Both the position numbers and the translations under genes were made by a program. From Actinopolyspora xinjiangensis (GTDB lineage: Bacteria > Actinomycetota > Actinomycetes > Mycobacteriales > Pseudonocardiaceae): a stretch of 64,000 nt of DNA. Shown one piece after another: positions 33,169-42,784 of the stretch (position 1 is its first letter; each line of letters opens with the position of its first letter). The stretch lies in the NCBI RefSeq assembly GCF_900104475.1, contig NZ_FNJR01000019.1, positions 1 through 64,000 on the forward strand, in the 5' to 3' direction. The notes below the pieces were generated by a model. That model made no database searches. It had not been told where the DNA came from and saw only the letters and a program-made list of their open reading frames with translations.

Positions 33169-36100
33169 TCAGGTCTGCCGCACGCCGAGTGAGAGCAGTT
33201 CCCGCAGCGTACGCTCGCAGACCTCCGGCCCGAACTGCTCGGCGACGGCGCTTCCACCCACTTCGGACAGGCGGGACCACTCGGTGTCGTCGGTGAGCAC
33301 CCGAACCAGGCGGGAGGCCAGTCCGGCCGCGTCATCGGCGACCGGGACGTCGCGGTCGGGGGTGAGGCTTATGCCCTCCAGCGCCAGGTTGGTGCCGACC
33401 ACCGGCACCCCGGCCGCCAGGCTCTCACCCACCTTGCCCTTGACTCCCGCCCCGAACCGCAGCGGAGCCAGGGTCACCCTGACACGGTCGTAGATCCCGG
33501 CGAGGTCGTCGACCCAGCCGTGCACCTCGACACCGGGCCCGTGCAACCCGTTGACCTCCGGTGGCGGATTGCTGCCCACGACGTGCAGCCGGGCGCTCGG
33601 GCACTCGCGCCACACCAGCGGCATGATCTCCCGGACCGCCCACTCGGCCGCGTCGACGTTCGGCGGGTGATCGAAACCGCCGACGAACAGCACGTCAGCG
33701 CGCCCCTCGGGGCCTCCGTTCGCCCGGCGGACCTCGTGCACGTTGGACAGGACGCGCACGTCGGCGTCGTCCACCAGTTCGGTCAGCATCCGTCGTTCGT
33801 CCTCGGAGACCACCAGCGTCACGTCGCAACTGCGCACGAGGCCGATCTCCGACTGCCGGGACGCGAAGGCCCTGCGGCGCAGCGCTTCGGCCTCCGAGGT
33901 CCGCGACCGGGCCTCGGCCAGCTCTGCCTGCCGCCCCAGGCGGACGAAGTGCATGTCCACCGTGTCGTAGGCGATCACCGCGTCGGGGGCGTCCACCCGC
34001 AGCCGCTCCACCAGGCTCCAGGCGACCTGCGGACGGGACAGCAGCGCCAGCGTGATCTCGGAGCCCGCTTCGGCGAGGAAGGCGTGCTGGTGCTCCTGCC
34101 TGGCGAGCACGGTGACTCCCAGCCTGCGCAGGTCCTCGGTGTAGGGCCGCGGTTCGGCGTGATTGTCCGGGAAGAACACGACCCTGGCCCCCAGGGCGAC
34201 CAGCCGTTCCAGGACACGCCACATGCGCACCGAACCGGAGTCGTGGTCCGGGCGGGGGACCTGGTGGTCCTTGACCAGCACCAGCGGACCGAAGTGACCG
34301 TGCGTGCCGCGTTCGCGCGCCAGCCAGAGGGCCCGCGTGTCCGCCTCCGGCAGATGCTGCTCCCGCAGCGTGTCCTCCCATTTCGCGACGAAGGACCGCC
34401 GGTTGAGCTCCTGGTGTCGTTTGACCCCCGAACCGGTCTCGGTTCCGTTGGAGACCCCCTCGTGGTGCACCACGACCGCCCGAGGCTGCACCACGGTGCG
34501 GTAGCCGGCGGCACGCACCCCGAACGCCAGATCGGTGTCCTCGTAGTAGGCGGGCGAGTACCGGGTGTCGAATCCGCCCAGCGAGTCGAAGAGTTCACGA
34601 CGCACCAGCAGCGCGGCGCCCGAACAGTAGTCCACATCGCGCAGCGCGGCGTACTCGGGAGCGTCCGGGTCGCCGAGCCTGCCGAGGTTCCAGCCGGTGC
34701 CGTCGGACCACACGACGCTGCCGCACTCCTGCATCCGCCCGTCGGGGTAGAGCAGCCTGGCACCGACAAGGCCGATCCGCTCGTCGGAGTCGGCCGCCGC
34801 GAGCAGCTCGTCCAGCCACGATTCGGTGACCTCGGCGTCGTTGTTGAGGAAGAACAGGTAGTGCCCCCGGGCGTGTTCGGCGCCGAGGTTGCAGGCACCG
34901 ACGAAGCCCAGGTTGCGCCCGGTTCGCACCAGCCGCACCCCGGGGCAGCGTGCCAGCAGCTCGGCGCTGTCGTCCGGTGAGGCGTCGTCGACCACCACCA
35001 CCTCGAAGGGGGCGCTCGCCCGGTGCCCGGCCAGGCTGCGCAGGCACCGCCTGGTGTAGTCCCACTCGCCGTGCACGGGCACGATCACGCTGACCTCGGG
35101 CTGTTCACCGTACGGCACGGCCACCGGCCCCCGCTCGGTCGTGACCTGCGAGGCGGAGGTTCCCCGGCCCATCGCGATCTCGTAGACGTCGCGCCTGGTG
35201 GTGCCGCGCGGGGCGATCCGTTCGACCACATTGCGATACCTGGTCACGGCGCGCTGCACGAGGGCGGAGTTCTGCTCGGTCAACTCGGCGACCCGCCGCC
35301 CTGCTTTGTCCAGTTCGGATTCCAGCTCGCCGACCGTCTCACGCAGCCACTCGTTGCGTGCCGACTCGCGCCGCCACCACGACCGGACCTCGTGCAGCTC
35401 GGCGCGCAGCGCGTCCCGCTCCCGCTCGGCCTCGACGGCGCGGCTCTCGGCGGCTCCGCGCGCCGACTCCAGTTCGCCGATGGTGCGCTTGAGCTCCTCG
35501 GCCTCGGCCCGGTTGGTGCGGAACAGCTCGTTGAGCCGGGCGACGTCGGCCACCGCCGCGTCACGCTGTTCCAGGACCTCGCGTCGTTCCTGCCCGGCGT
35601 CGGCCCGCGCGAGCTTGAGGTCGGCGTCCAGCAGCACCGCCGCCGCGGGAAGCTGCGGCAACTGCCGATCGGAGGCCAGCCCCAGCAGGTAGGTGTGGTC
35701 CACCCCCTGCCGGACCTCCCAGCCACCGGAGTCCAGCTGGCGCATGGTCTGCAGCCGCACCCCGTCGGCGGCGGTGTCGGGGTCCCCGGGGTCGGCGGGT
35801 GTGACCAGCGAGCCGACCGCGACGTTCTGCTTGAGCATCGCCACGTGCCGGAAGGAGTCCCGCAGCAACGCCTCGAACTGCGGGGCCGCGAGCTCCTTGA
35901 CGTGGAACGGATTGTCGTTGCCGTGCTCGTCGTGGTACACGGCGGTGTCCGGGGTGCTGATCAGCAGCAGCCCGCCGGAGGCGAGCCTGGCGCGGACGAG
36001 CCGGAGCACGGCGTCGTGCTCGGCGACGTGCTCGATGGCCTCGAAACAGACCACGACGTCGAAGGAACCCGCGTCCGACAACACCTCGGGATCGGTGATC

Positions 36101-36402
36101 GATCCGGTGTGGAACGTCAGGTTCGGCGCGGTGTAGTTGCTCGCGGCGTGCCGCACGGTCTCCCGATCGATGTCCACCCCCACCACCTCGGATGCCTGGG
36201 TGGCGAGCATGGCGGCGCCGAAGCCCTCGCCGCTGGCGAGGTCGAGGACGCGCTTGCCGCGCACGAGACGGGCGGCCAGGGCGTAGCGGTGGTAGTGCTC
36301 GTAGATGACCCGCGCGTCGTCGGACCACGGGACGCACCGCTCCCCGGTCCATTCGATCAACCGCCGTGGCCGTTCCGTGGCCGGACCGCCGTTGTCGCTC
36401 AT
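33169..36402 (-). CDS. Trifunctional methyltransferase / GT2 / GT4 glycosyltransferase
   Basis: This 1077-residue protein has four parts. Residues about 15-240 are an S-adenosylmethionine methyltransferase (motif I VLDLASGEGFG at 52-62, VVVCFEAIEHV near 116). Residues about 265-385 form a long charged coiled coil. Residues about 437-700 are a GT2 domain (SVIVPVHGEWDYT, VVVDDASPDD at 470, FFLNNDAEVTESW with the metal-binding acidic residues near 520, and a DVDYCSGAALLVRR acceptor loop). Residues about 775-1077 are a GT4-like domain ending VTLAPLRFGAGVKGKVGESL. The start is ATG 36400-36402. It probably assembles and caps a surface or secreted glycan by methylation. Both glycosyltransferase halves keep their key residues. 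Confidence 0.88.
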   Translation of the reverse strand: MSDNGGPATERPRRLIEWTGERCVPWSDDARVIYEHYHRYALAARLVRGKRVLDLASGEGFGAAMLATQASEVVGVDIDRETVRHAASNYTAPNLTFHTGSITDPEVLSDAGSFDVVVCFEAIEHVAEHDAVLRLVRARLASGGLLLISTPDTAVYHDEHGNDNPFHVKELAAPQFEALLRDSFRHVAMLKQNVAVGSLVTPADPGDPDTAADGVRLQTMRQLDSGGWEVRQGVDHTYLLGLASDRQLPQLPAAAVLLDADLKLARADAGQERREVLEQRDAAVADVARLNELFRTNRAEAEELKRTIGELESARGAAESRAVEAERERDALRAELHEVRSWWRRESARNEWLRETVGELESELDKAGRRVAELTEQNSALVQRAVTRYRNVVERIAPRGTTRRDVYEIAMGRGTSASQVTTERGPVAVPYGEQPEVSVIVPVHGEWDYTRRCLRSLAGHRASAPFEVVVVDDASPDDSAELLARCPGVRLVRTGRNLGFVGACNLGAEHARGHYLFFLNNDAEVTESWLDELLAAADSDERIGLVGARLLYPDGRMQECGSVVWSDGTGWNLGRLGDPDAPEYAALRDVDYCSGAALLVRRELFDSLGGFDTRYSPAYYEDTDLAFGVRAAGYRTVVQPRAVVVHHEGVSNGTETGSGVKRHQELNRRSFVAKWEDTLREQHLPEADTRALWLARERGTHGHFGPLVLVKDHQVPRPDHDSGSVRMWRVLERLVALGARVVFFPDNHAEPRPYTEDLRRLGVTVLARQEHQHAFLAEAGSEITLALLSRPQVAWSLVERLRVDAPDAVIAYDTVDMHFVRLGRQAELAEARSRTSEAEALRRRAFASRQSEIGLVRSCDVTLVVSEDERRMLTELVDDADVRVLSNVHEVRRANGGPEGRADVLFVGGFDHPPNVDAAEWAVREIMPLVWRECPSARLHVVGSNPPPEVNGLHGPGVEVHGWVDDLAGIYDRVRVTLAPLRFGAGVKGKVGESLAAGVPVVGTNLALEGISLTPDRDVPVADDAAGLASRLVRVLTDDTEWSRLSEVGGSAVAEQFGPEVCERTLRELLSLGVRQT

Positions 36403-36609
36403 TCGGACCCCCTTCGACGCGGCGGAACATCGGCCCGGGTCCGCCGCCCATCCCGCGCCGTCCACCGGCGACCGTGTCCTCAATTCTGCCTCGGTTCGGC
36501 CGCACCTCCGGAGCGGGCCGGGAAATCGTTCCGGGGTTCGGTCGAGTTATCACCCGAACGGCGGCCCGGTGCGGACCTCGCGGCCTCGCCGGACGACTCG
36601 GACGGCGGG

Positions 36610-37524
36610 CTAGGCCACTCCGTACCGCCCGAACGCCCGTTCCTCCTCGGGCTCCTCGGGCAGCTCACCGATCACAGCGGGGACCGCGCCCGGAGCGGCG
36701 CCGAACAGCTCGTCGGGGTCCGTGTCCTCGAACATCCCCCCGGCGCGCCGGTGCTCGGCGTCCTCATCGGACTCCTCGTCCCCACGCGAACCGGCGAATC
36801 CGGGGAAACCGCGCCCACTGATCCCGCCACGCCCGGTGACCCGCTCGTTGAGCACACCGCCGCCGAGCACCGCTCCGCCGGTGGCGACCAACCCCGCGGC
36901 CCCCGCGGCCACGTGGGCACCGGAAACCTCGTCGGGGCCGGTCACGGAGTCGGTCCCCGCTTCCGAGGAGTCCCAGAACGCCGAGTGCGTCGGTGCCGGG
37001 TCGGCTTCGCCGCCCGGCTCGACGAAGCGCGGTGTGCTCCGGGTGTTCTCGGCGGTGCGGGCTCCGTAGTCCTCCAGAGCCGCCTGGTTCGCGCGCTGCT
37101 TGTCCCCCAGCGTCGCGGACTCCTCGACGACGGAACCGGGATCGGCGGCCCCGGCCGGGGAATCGGCGGCGGTCGAGCGCTCGGCGACCTCCAGAACCCG
37201 CTTCCTGGCCTCGTGGAACCCGAAGCTCTGCTCCCGCAACGCCTCTCCGGCCCGCTCGGCGAGCTCGGCCGAGTCGTCGGTCGCGGCACGAAGCCTGCGG
37301 CCACGATCCCGCACCGCCTCGGCCGCGTCGCCGCTCCAGGACGCCGCCAACCGCCTGACGGCGGTGTCGACGTGCTCGGCGGCCTCGGCGTGCCTACCCG
37401 CTATCCTGCGCCAGCTCTCGGCCGCCTGGTCCAGGCTCCCGGTGCCGGGAGCGTGGTGGAACCACTGGTGGATCGTCTCGGCGTCCACTCCCTGGGGACG
37501 GAGCCACGAATCGGGCCGGTCCAC
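36610..37524 (-). CDS. ESX/PPE-like secreted-effector-type protein
   Basis: This 304-residue protein starts at GTG 37522-37524. The first 110 residues are helical with a WXG-like pair context (AESWRRIAG and AASWSGDAAEAVRDRGRRL), as in PPE/WXG100-type ESX substrates. A Ser/Ala/Gly-rich middle with a Gly/Ala hydrophobic run near 200-215 and an acidic tail ending in RYGVA follow. No signal peptide is present, as expected for type VII export. It is 185 bases downstream of another helical protein on the same strand, a likely heterodimer partner. The toxin or effector function is unknown. Confidence 0.62.
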   Translation of the reverse strand: MDRPDSWLRPQGVDAETIHQWFHHAPGTGSLDQAAESWRRIAGRHAEAAEHVDTAVRRLAASWSGDAAEAVRDRGRRLRAATDDSAELAERAGEALREQSFGFHEARKRVLEVAERSTAADSPAGAADPGSVVEESATLGDKQRANQAALEDYGARTAENTRSTPRFVEPGGEADPAPTHSAFWDSSEAGTDSVTGPDEVSGAHVAAGAAGLVATGGAVLGGGVLNERVTGRGGISGRGFPGFAGSRGDEESDEDAEHRRAGGMFEDTDPDELFGAAPGAVPAVIGELPEEPEEERAFGRYGVA

Positions 37525-37709
37525 GTGTCACCGCCTTTCGGATCGGGGCCACGAGGTGCCCGCCGGTCGGGCACGATCGCATGCGGCCCCGTCACCGCGC
37601 AGTCTGCCAGAAGCGGAACTCGGTTCCGGGCGGTTCGCGGGAAAACGCCCCGACGGACCGGTCCACCTCGACCGAACCGGCCCGTGGGGCCGGACGGCAC
37701 GGCCCCACT

Positions 37710-38174
37710 TCATTCGGAGACGGAGCGCAGCGCGCGATCCGCCTCCTCCTCGCGCGCGTCGTAGTCGCGCATGGCGTTCTCGACAACCGAGATCATCGCG
37801 CGCAGCTCTTCCTGCTCGCGTTCGTTGGCGGTCAGGTACTCCGCCACCAGTCTCGGTCCCATCTCGTGCGCGGCACGACGACTGTGGGGGTCGTGGCCCG
37901 GCGCGACCAGATCCTCGTTGCCCCGGGCCTCGTCGGCGGCACGCTCCAGTGCGTGCAACGCCCGCCGCAGCTCCGCGACGACCTCGGGAACCCGGTCGAG
38001 GTCGATCGTGTAACCGGAGGAATCCGCCGTCGCGGTCTCCCGCTCGGTTCCCGTCGACGCGGGAACCCACCCGTCCTCGTCCATCGGCGTCGCAGAGTTC
38101 ACCAGCCGCGGCCTCTCCGTCAGGTACAGGGACTCGACAAGGGTGCGGGTCTCCGGCGGAGGTACGTACCGCAC
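37710..38174 (-). CDS. Helical ESX-associated-like protein
   Basis: This 154-residue protein starts at GTG 38172-38174. After about 60 variable residues, a helical hairpin of about 90 residues is predicted (PEVVAELRRALHALERAADEA, then NEREQEELRAMISVVENAMRDY), the architecture of PE-like or small ESX partners. No enzyme motif or membrane segment is visible. Its position directly before the WXG/PPE-like gene suggests the two are made and exported together. The assignment rests on context and helical pattern. Confidence 0.55.
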   Translation of the reverse strand: MRYVPPPETRTLVESLYLTERPRLVNSATPMDEDGWVPASTGTERETATADSSGYTIDLDRVPEVVAELRRALHALERAADEARGNEDLVAPGHDPHSRRAAHEMGPRLVAEYLTANEREQEELRAMISVVENAMRDYDAREEEADRALRSVSE

Positions 38175-38289
38175 CCGATCGCGCAGTCTCGCAGACCGAA
38201 CCGGGTCCGTGGTCCGGACGGAAACGAATCGCCGCTCGGAACACCCCGCGATGCGGACGGGAACCGCCGCGCCTCCGAAACGGGATCGG

Positions 38290-39486
38290 TCATCCCTTCA
38301 CGCAGACGACCTGCCGCAGCTTCGCCACGACCTCCACGAGCCCCGCCTGTGCCTCGACGACGGAGTCGATGTCCTTGTAGGCCCCCGGGATCTCGTCGAG
38401 CACCCCGTCGTCCTTGCGGCACTCCACCCCCGAGGTCTGCCGCAGCAGGTCCTGGGAATCGAACGTCTTCTTGGCCCTGTTCCTGCTCATCCTGCGCCCG
38501 GCGCCGTGCGCCGCCGACTGGAAGGACTCGGTCGAACCGAGGCCGCGGACCACGTAGGACCCGGTTCCCATCGAGCCGGGTATGAGCCCCATGTCGCCCT
38601 TCCCCGCCCGGATCGCTCCCTTGCGGGTGACCAGCATGGGCTGACCGTCGATCGTCTCCTCGGCCACGTAGTTGTGGTGGCAGGAGATCGGCTCGTGGAA
38701 GTCCACCTCCCTGTCGGCGAAGCAGCCGCGCAGCGCGCGCGTGGTCAGCGCGAGCATGATCCGCCGGTTCACGCGGGCGTACTCCTGGGCCCAGAACAGG
38801 TCGTGCCGGTAGGCCGTCATCTGCGGCGTGTCGGCGACGAAGACCGCCAGGTCGCGGTCCGGCAGGTCCCGGTTGTGCGGGAGTTCGCGGGCTTCGGCGA
38901 TGTGCTGCTCGGCGAGTTGCTTCCCGATGTGGCGGGAGCCGCTGTGCAGCATGATCCAGACCGAGTCGTCCTCGTCCAGGCACACCTCGATGAAGTGGTT
39001 GCCACCGCCGAGCGTGCCGAGCTGTTTGCCCGCCTTGCCCTCCAGCGAGCTCACTCCCGCGTGCAGCTCGCCGTAACGCTTCCAGAGATCCTTCCACTCC
39101 GAGGTGTCCAGCCCCAGCCGAGCCGGATCCACGGCCTCCTCGTGCGCCCGGAAGCCCACCGGGACGGCGCGCTCGATGCTCGCGCGGATTCCGCCGAGGT
39201 CGGCGGGCAGGTCCTCGGCCCGCAGCGAGGTCTTGACGCCCTCCATGCCGCAGCCGATGTCCACCCCGACGGCGGCCGGGGAAACGGCCTGCCGCATGGC
39301 GATGACCGAACCGACCGTGGCGCCCTTGCCCAGGTGCACATCGGGCATCACCCGGACGCCGTGCACCCAGGGCAGGGCCGCGATGTTGCGCAGCTGGTCG
39401 AGCACGGCCGGTTCGACCTCGTGCTCGGCCGCCCACATGAGCGTGGGAGCGCGCGCACCGGACAGTGGCACGGGGTACTCGATCAA
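38290..39486 (-). CDS. rtcB: RNA-splicing ligase RtcB
   Basis: This 398-residue enzyme joins RNA 2',3'-cyclic phosphate or 3'-phosphate ends to 5'-hydroxyl ends using GTP and Mn2+. The metal-binding AVGVDIGCGMEGVKT (Cys near 79), LGGGNHFIEV near 150, LHSGSRHIGK near 168, the FHEPISCHHNY block and the guanylylated His in SAAHGAGRRMSR near 335 are all present. The length is close to E. coli RtcB. The start is TTG 39484-39486 with GGTGAAG upstream. No archease or RtcA gene is adjacent. The RNA target here is unknown; stress-induced tRNA/rRNA repair is the usual guess. Confidence 0.95.
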   Translation of the reverse strand: MIEYPVPLSGARAPTLMWAAEHEVEPAVLDQLRNIAALPWVHGVRVMPDVHLGKGATVGSVIAMRQAVSPAAVGVDIGCGMEGVKTSLRAEDLPADLGGIRASIERAVPVGFRAHEEAVDPARLGLDTSEWKDLWKRYGELHAGVSSLEGKAGKQLGTLGGGNHFIEVCLDEDDSVWIMLHSGSRHIGKQLAEQHIAEARELPHNRDLPDRDLAVFVADTPQMTAYRHDLFWAQEYARVNRRIMLALTTRALRGCFADREVDFHEPISCHHNYVAEETIDGQPMLVTRKGAIRAGKGDMGLIPGSMGTGSYVVRGLGSTESFQSAAHGAGRRMSRNRAKKTFDSQDLLRQTSGVECRKDDGVLDEIPGAYKDIDSVVEAQAGLVEVVAKLRQVVCVKG

Positions 39487-39827
39487 GACACTTCACCCTC
39501 TGCACACGAATAGCGGAACTCGCGCGCCCGGTGGGGCACGCGAGCCGGACGAATCCCTCCTCAACGGCCCCGGAGATCCGGGGAGGCGAGGCGGAGCCCT
39601 CGTGCGGAATCGACACCCGCTCGCGGGGTCCGCAGCCGAGCTCGGGGATTCGGAAATCGGACGACAAAACCGTAAACCCGGCCGGAAAAGGGCGTCCAAC
39701 GGTTTTGTTCCCGGCAGGAGCACCGCCGAGTTCCCCGGAAGAGGGTCTGTCGGAGCCGCACTGCCGGATGGTGACCAGCGCCCTCGCGGCGGCGACCGCG
39801 CGGGCGACCCCGCGAGGGCGCCGGTGC
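39487..39827. other. Intergenic region with one hairpin
   Basis: The 341 bases between gamma-glutamyltransferase and rtcB contain no gene. An inverted repeat at 39664-39708 is the only clear structure. The rtcB promoter should lie in this stretch, but no strong box is seen. Confidence 0.5.
39664..39708 (-). terminator. Inverted repeat, probable terminator
   Basis: ACAAAACCGT (39664-39673) and ACGGTTTTGT (39699-39708) are perfect 10-bp arms around 25 bases. It lies 120 bases after the gamma-glutamyltransferase stop on the minus strand. With the T-rich arm it resembles a weak intrinsic terminator, but it could be a control site for rtcB. Confidence 0.45.
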
Positions 39828-41630
39828 CTACCGCCCCACCGCGTACCCCTGCGCTCCTCGGGCGTTGGCGGCGCCGCGCAGCATCCCGGTGTCCGGGTCC
39901 CTGCCGACGGCCGAGAGCCTGCCCAGCGCCCAGGGACCGGCGTCGGTCACCTCGTGGCCGCGTCGCCGCAGCCGCTCCACCGCGTCCGCGCCGAGCCGGG
40001 ACTCGACCAGCACGCGGCGCGGCTGCCAGCCGCGCGGGTAGAACGAGGCGGGGAACGCGGTGGTGTGCCAGGCGGGCGCGTCGATCGCCGCCTGCAGGTC
40101 CAGCCCACCGCGCGCGTGGGCCAGCCAGAAGCACAGCTGCCACTGATCCTGCTGGTCACCACCCGGCGTGCCGAAGGCCAGCACGGGATCGTCGCCCCGG
40201 GTGAGCAACGAGGGGCTGAGCGTGCTGCGCGGCCTGCGGCCCGGGACCAGCGAGTTCGGCAGCCCCTCCCGCAGCCAGCACATCTGGGCCCGGGTTCCCA
40301 GGCAGAACCCCAGCTCCTCGATGACCGGCGAGGACTGCAGCCAACCCCCCGAGGGGGTGGCCGAGACCATGTTGCCCCAGCGGTCGACCACGTCGAGGTG
40401 CACGGTGTCTCCCCTGCTGTCTCCGTTCGGGGAGACGGTCGGCTCACCGAGCCCGACTCCGCTGGGGTCGGGTGGCACCCCGGCACCCCGCCCCTCGGCG
40501 ACGAAGTCGGGCAGCCGGGGGAGGTGCCCGCCGGGACTGCCCGGCCGCAGCGTCGCCGCCGCCCGCTCCCCGATCAGTTCCCGGCGCGCGTCGGTGTAGC
40601 CGGTGGCCAACAGCTCCGGCAGCACGCCGGGATCGGCCGAGTCGCCGTAGTGGGCCTCCCGGTCGGCGAAGGCGAGCTTGGCCGCCTCCACCGCGTGGTG
40701 CACGGTCTCCGGGGTGGCCACCCCGTCCCGGTACTCCACCGGGAGCTCCTCCAACAGCCGCAGCTGTTGCAGCAACACGGGCCCTTGGCACCACGGGCCG
40801 AACTTCGCCAGCCGCCCGCCTTCCGGGGTCGGCAGCGTCACCGGCTCCTCGTAGCTCGCGGCGTAGGTGGCCATGTCCTGCCCGGTGAGCACACCGGGAT
40901 GCGACCGTCCCGAGCTGTCGGCGACGGGGTGGCGCACGAACCGGTCCACGGCTTCGGCGACGAATCCCTGCGACCAGGCACGGCGAGCCGCGTCGATACG
41001 CCGGTCACGGTCGCCCCCGGCCTCCTCGGCGGCACGCAGCAGTCGCTGCCAGGTCGCCGCGAGGGCGGGGTTGCGCAGCCTCGTCCCCGGTGCGGGAACG
41101 GCACCGTCACGCAACCACGTCCGTGCCGAGGAGGGCCACCACGCGCGGAACAGCTCGCGCACCGTGGCGATGGTCTCGGACAGGCGCGGGACTACGGGAA
41201 AGCCGTCGCGGGCGTAGCCGATCGCGAACCGCAGCACCTCGTCGAGCCGCTTGGTGCCGTGGTCGCGCAGCAACGACAGCCAACCGTCCCATGCGCCGGG
41301 CACGGTGGCGGGAAGCAGCCCGGAGCCCGGGATCAGTTCGAGCCCCAGCTCGTCCCGGAAGTGCTCGACGGTGGCCCCGGCGGGTACCGGTCCCTGGCCG
41401 CAGAGCGCCCGAACCGGACCGCCGGGCGCGGCGAACAGGACGGGAAGCTCACCACCCGGCCCGTTGAGGTGCGGTTCGACCACCTGCAGCACGAAGCCCG
41501 CGGCCACGGCGGCGTCGAAGGCGTTCCCGTCCTCCTCCAGCACCGCCATGCCCGCCGCCGAGGCGAGCCAGTGCGTCGAGGCGACCATCCCGTGCGTGCC
41601 CGCGAGTTCGGGGCGGGTGGTGCTGCCCAT
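39828..41630 (-). CDS. Gamma-glutamyltransferase family protein
   Basis: This 600-residue Ntn-hydrolase family member has the entrance block GMAVLEEDGNAFDAAVAAGFVLQVVEPHLNGPGG near residues 28-60 and the autoprocessing/catalytic Thr in SRGDTVHLDVVD near 415. The downstream SPSLLTRGDDPVLAFGTPGGDQQ follows. The proenzyme would cleave before that Thr into large and small chains. No signal peptide is obvious, so it is probably cytoplasmic, unlike classical periplasmic GGT. The substrate may be glutathione-like or a gamma-glutamyl metabolite; actinobacteria use mycothiol, so glutathione is less likely. Confidence 0.88.
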   Translation of the reverse strand: MGSTTRPELAGTHGMVASTHWLASAAGMAVLEEDGNAFDAAVAAGFVLQVVEPHLNGPGGELPVLFAAPGGPVRALCGQGPVPAGATVEHFRDELGLELIPGSGLLPATVPGAWDGWLSLLRDHGTKRLDEVLRFAIGYARDGFPVVPRLSETIATVRELFRAWWPSSARTWLRDGAVPAPGTRLRNPALAATWQRLLRAAEEAGGDRDRRIDAARRAWSQGFVAEAVDRFVRHPVADSSGRSHPGVLTGQDMATYAASYEEPVTLPTPEGGRLAKFGPWCQGPVLLQQLRLLEELPVEYRDGVATPETVHHAVEAAKLAFADREAHYGDSADPGVLPELLATGYTDARRELIGERAAATLRPGSPGGHLPRLPDFVAEGRGAGVPPDPSGVGLGEPTVSPNGDSRGDTVHLDVVDRWGNMVSATPSGGWLQSSPVIEELGFCLGTRAQMCWLREGLPNSLVPGRRPRSTLSPSLLTRGDDPVLAFGTPGGDQQDQWQLCFWLAHARGGLDLQAAIDAPAWHTTAFPASFYPRGWQPRRVLVESRLGADAVERLRRRGHEVTDAGPWALGRLSAVGRDPDTGMLRGAANARGAQGYAVGR

Positions 41631-41821
41631 GCGATTCCTCCGATCGGTGGGGAGAGCTTCGCGGCCCGGTCTACCGGGGCGCCCCGCTCGGGGGAACCCC
41701 AGGACGGTCGCCGAACACGGCGCGAGCGGAGCCGGGCGGTCACCGCGGTACTGACGCGACCGGGCGGCGGTGGGAGAAGACCCGTGACGCGAGGTCGCGC
41801 GCGCGGCTAGAGTCGGATCTC

Positions 41822-42784
41822 GTGGAACAGCGACGTCTGGGCGACTCCGGCCTCGTGGTGAGCGCCGTCGGTCTGGGGTGCAACAACCTGGGCAGGCCGG
41901 GCACGACGACCGAGTCCCCGCGCGGTGCGCAGTCCGTGGTCAACCGCGCGCTGGATTCGGGCATCACCTTCTTCGACGTGGCCGACGTGTACGGCTCACC
42001 CCGGGGACGCAGCGAGGAACTGCTCGGGCAGGCCCTGCGGGGGCACCGCGACCATGCCGTCATCGCGACCAAGTTCGGGATGGACATGCAGGGGTCCAAC
42101 GGGCCCGACTTCGAGGCGCGCGGTTCCCGCCGCTACGTGCGCCGCGCGGTGGAGGCGTCGCTGCGGCGGCTGGACACCGACTGGATCGACCTGTACCAGC
42201 TGCACCGTTCCGATCCGCTGACCCCGCTGGACGAGACGTTGTCCGTGCTGGACGACCTGGTCCGGGAGGGCAAGATCCGCTACGTCGGGCACTGCAACCT
42301 CGCCGGGTGGCAGACCACGGACGCGTCGTGGACCGCCTCGCACCGCGGGCTGACCGGGCCGGTCTCGGCCCAGATCCACTACTCGCTGCTGGAGCGCGAG
42401 GCGGAGCGCGAGGTGATCCCGGCGTGCGCGAAGTTCGGGGTGGGGCTGATCCCCTACTTCCCCCTGGCGAACGGACTGCTCACCGGCAAGTACCAGCAGG
42501 GGCAGGAACCTCCGGCCGGCAGCAGGCTCTCCGGCCGTGAGCGGCTGCTGGCCGACGCTCCCTGGGAACGGATCGAACGGCTGCGGGAGTTCGCGGGCAA
42601 GCGCGAGATATCGATGATCGCCGTCGCGGTCGGCTGGTTGGCGGCGCAGCCCACCGTCGGATCGGTGATCAGCGGTGCCACCTCGCCGGAGCAGGTCGAG
42701 ACGAACGCCTCGGCCGGGCAGTGGCGGCCGAGCCAGGCCGATCTCGACGAGATCGACACGATCTGCCCACCCGCCTACCGGTGA
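41822..42784 (+). CDS. Aldo/keto reductase
   Basis: This 320-residue NADPH-dependent TIM-barrel reductase starts at GTG 41822. The AKR signature is complete: FFDVADVYGSPRGRSEELLG with the catalytic Asp and Tyr, the Lys in VIATKFGMD, and the His in YQLHRSDPLTPLDETL. The C-terminal GSVISGATSPEQVETNA is the cofactor loop. Substrates are typically small ketones or aldehydes and cannot be predicted. It lies divergent to the gamma-glutamyltransferase across 190 bases and is followed by an SDR and a zinc alcohol dehydrogenase, but separate spacing suggests independent units. Confidence 0.92.
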   Translation: MEQRRLGDSGLVVSAVGLGCNNLGRPGTTTESPRGAQSVVNRALDSGITFFDVADVYGSPRGRSEELLGQALRGHRDHAVIATKFGMDMQGSNGPDFEARGSRRYVRRAVEASLRRLDTDWIDLYQLHRSDPLTPLDETLSVLDDLVREGKIRYVGHCNLAGWQTTDASWTASHRGLTGPVSAQIHYSLLEREAEREVIPACAKFGVGLIPYFPLANGLLTGKYQQGQEPPAGSRLSGRERLLADAPWERIERLREFAGKREISMIAVAVGWLAAQPTVGSVISGATSPEQVETNASAGQWRPSQADLDEIDTICPPAYR

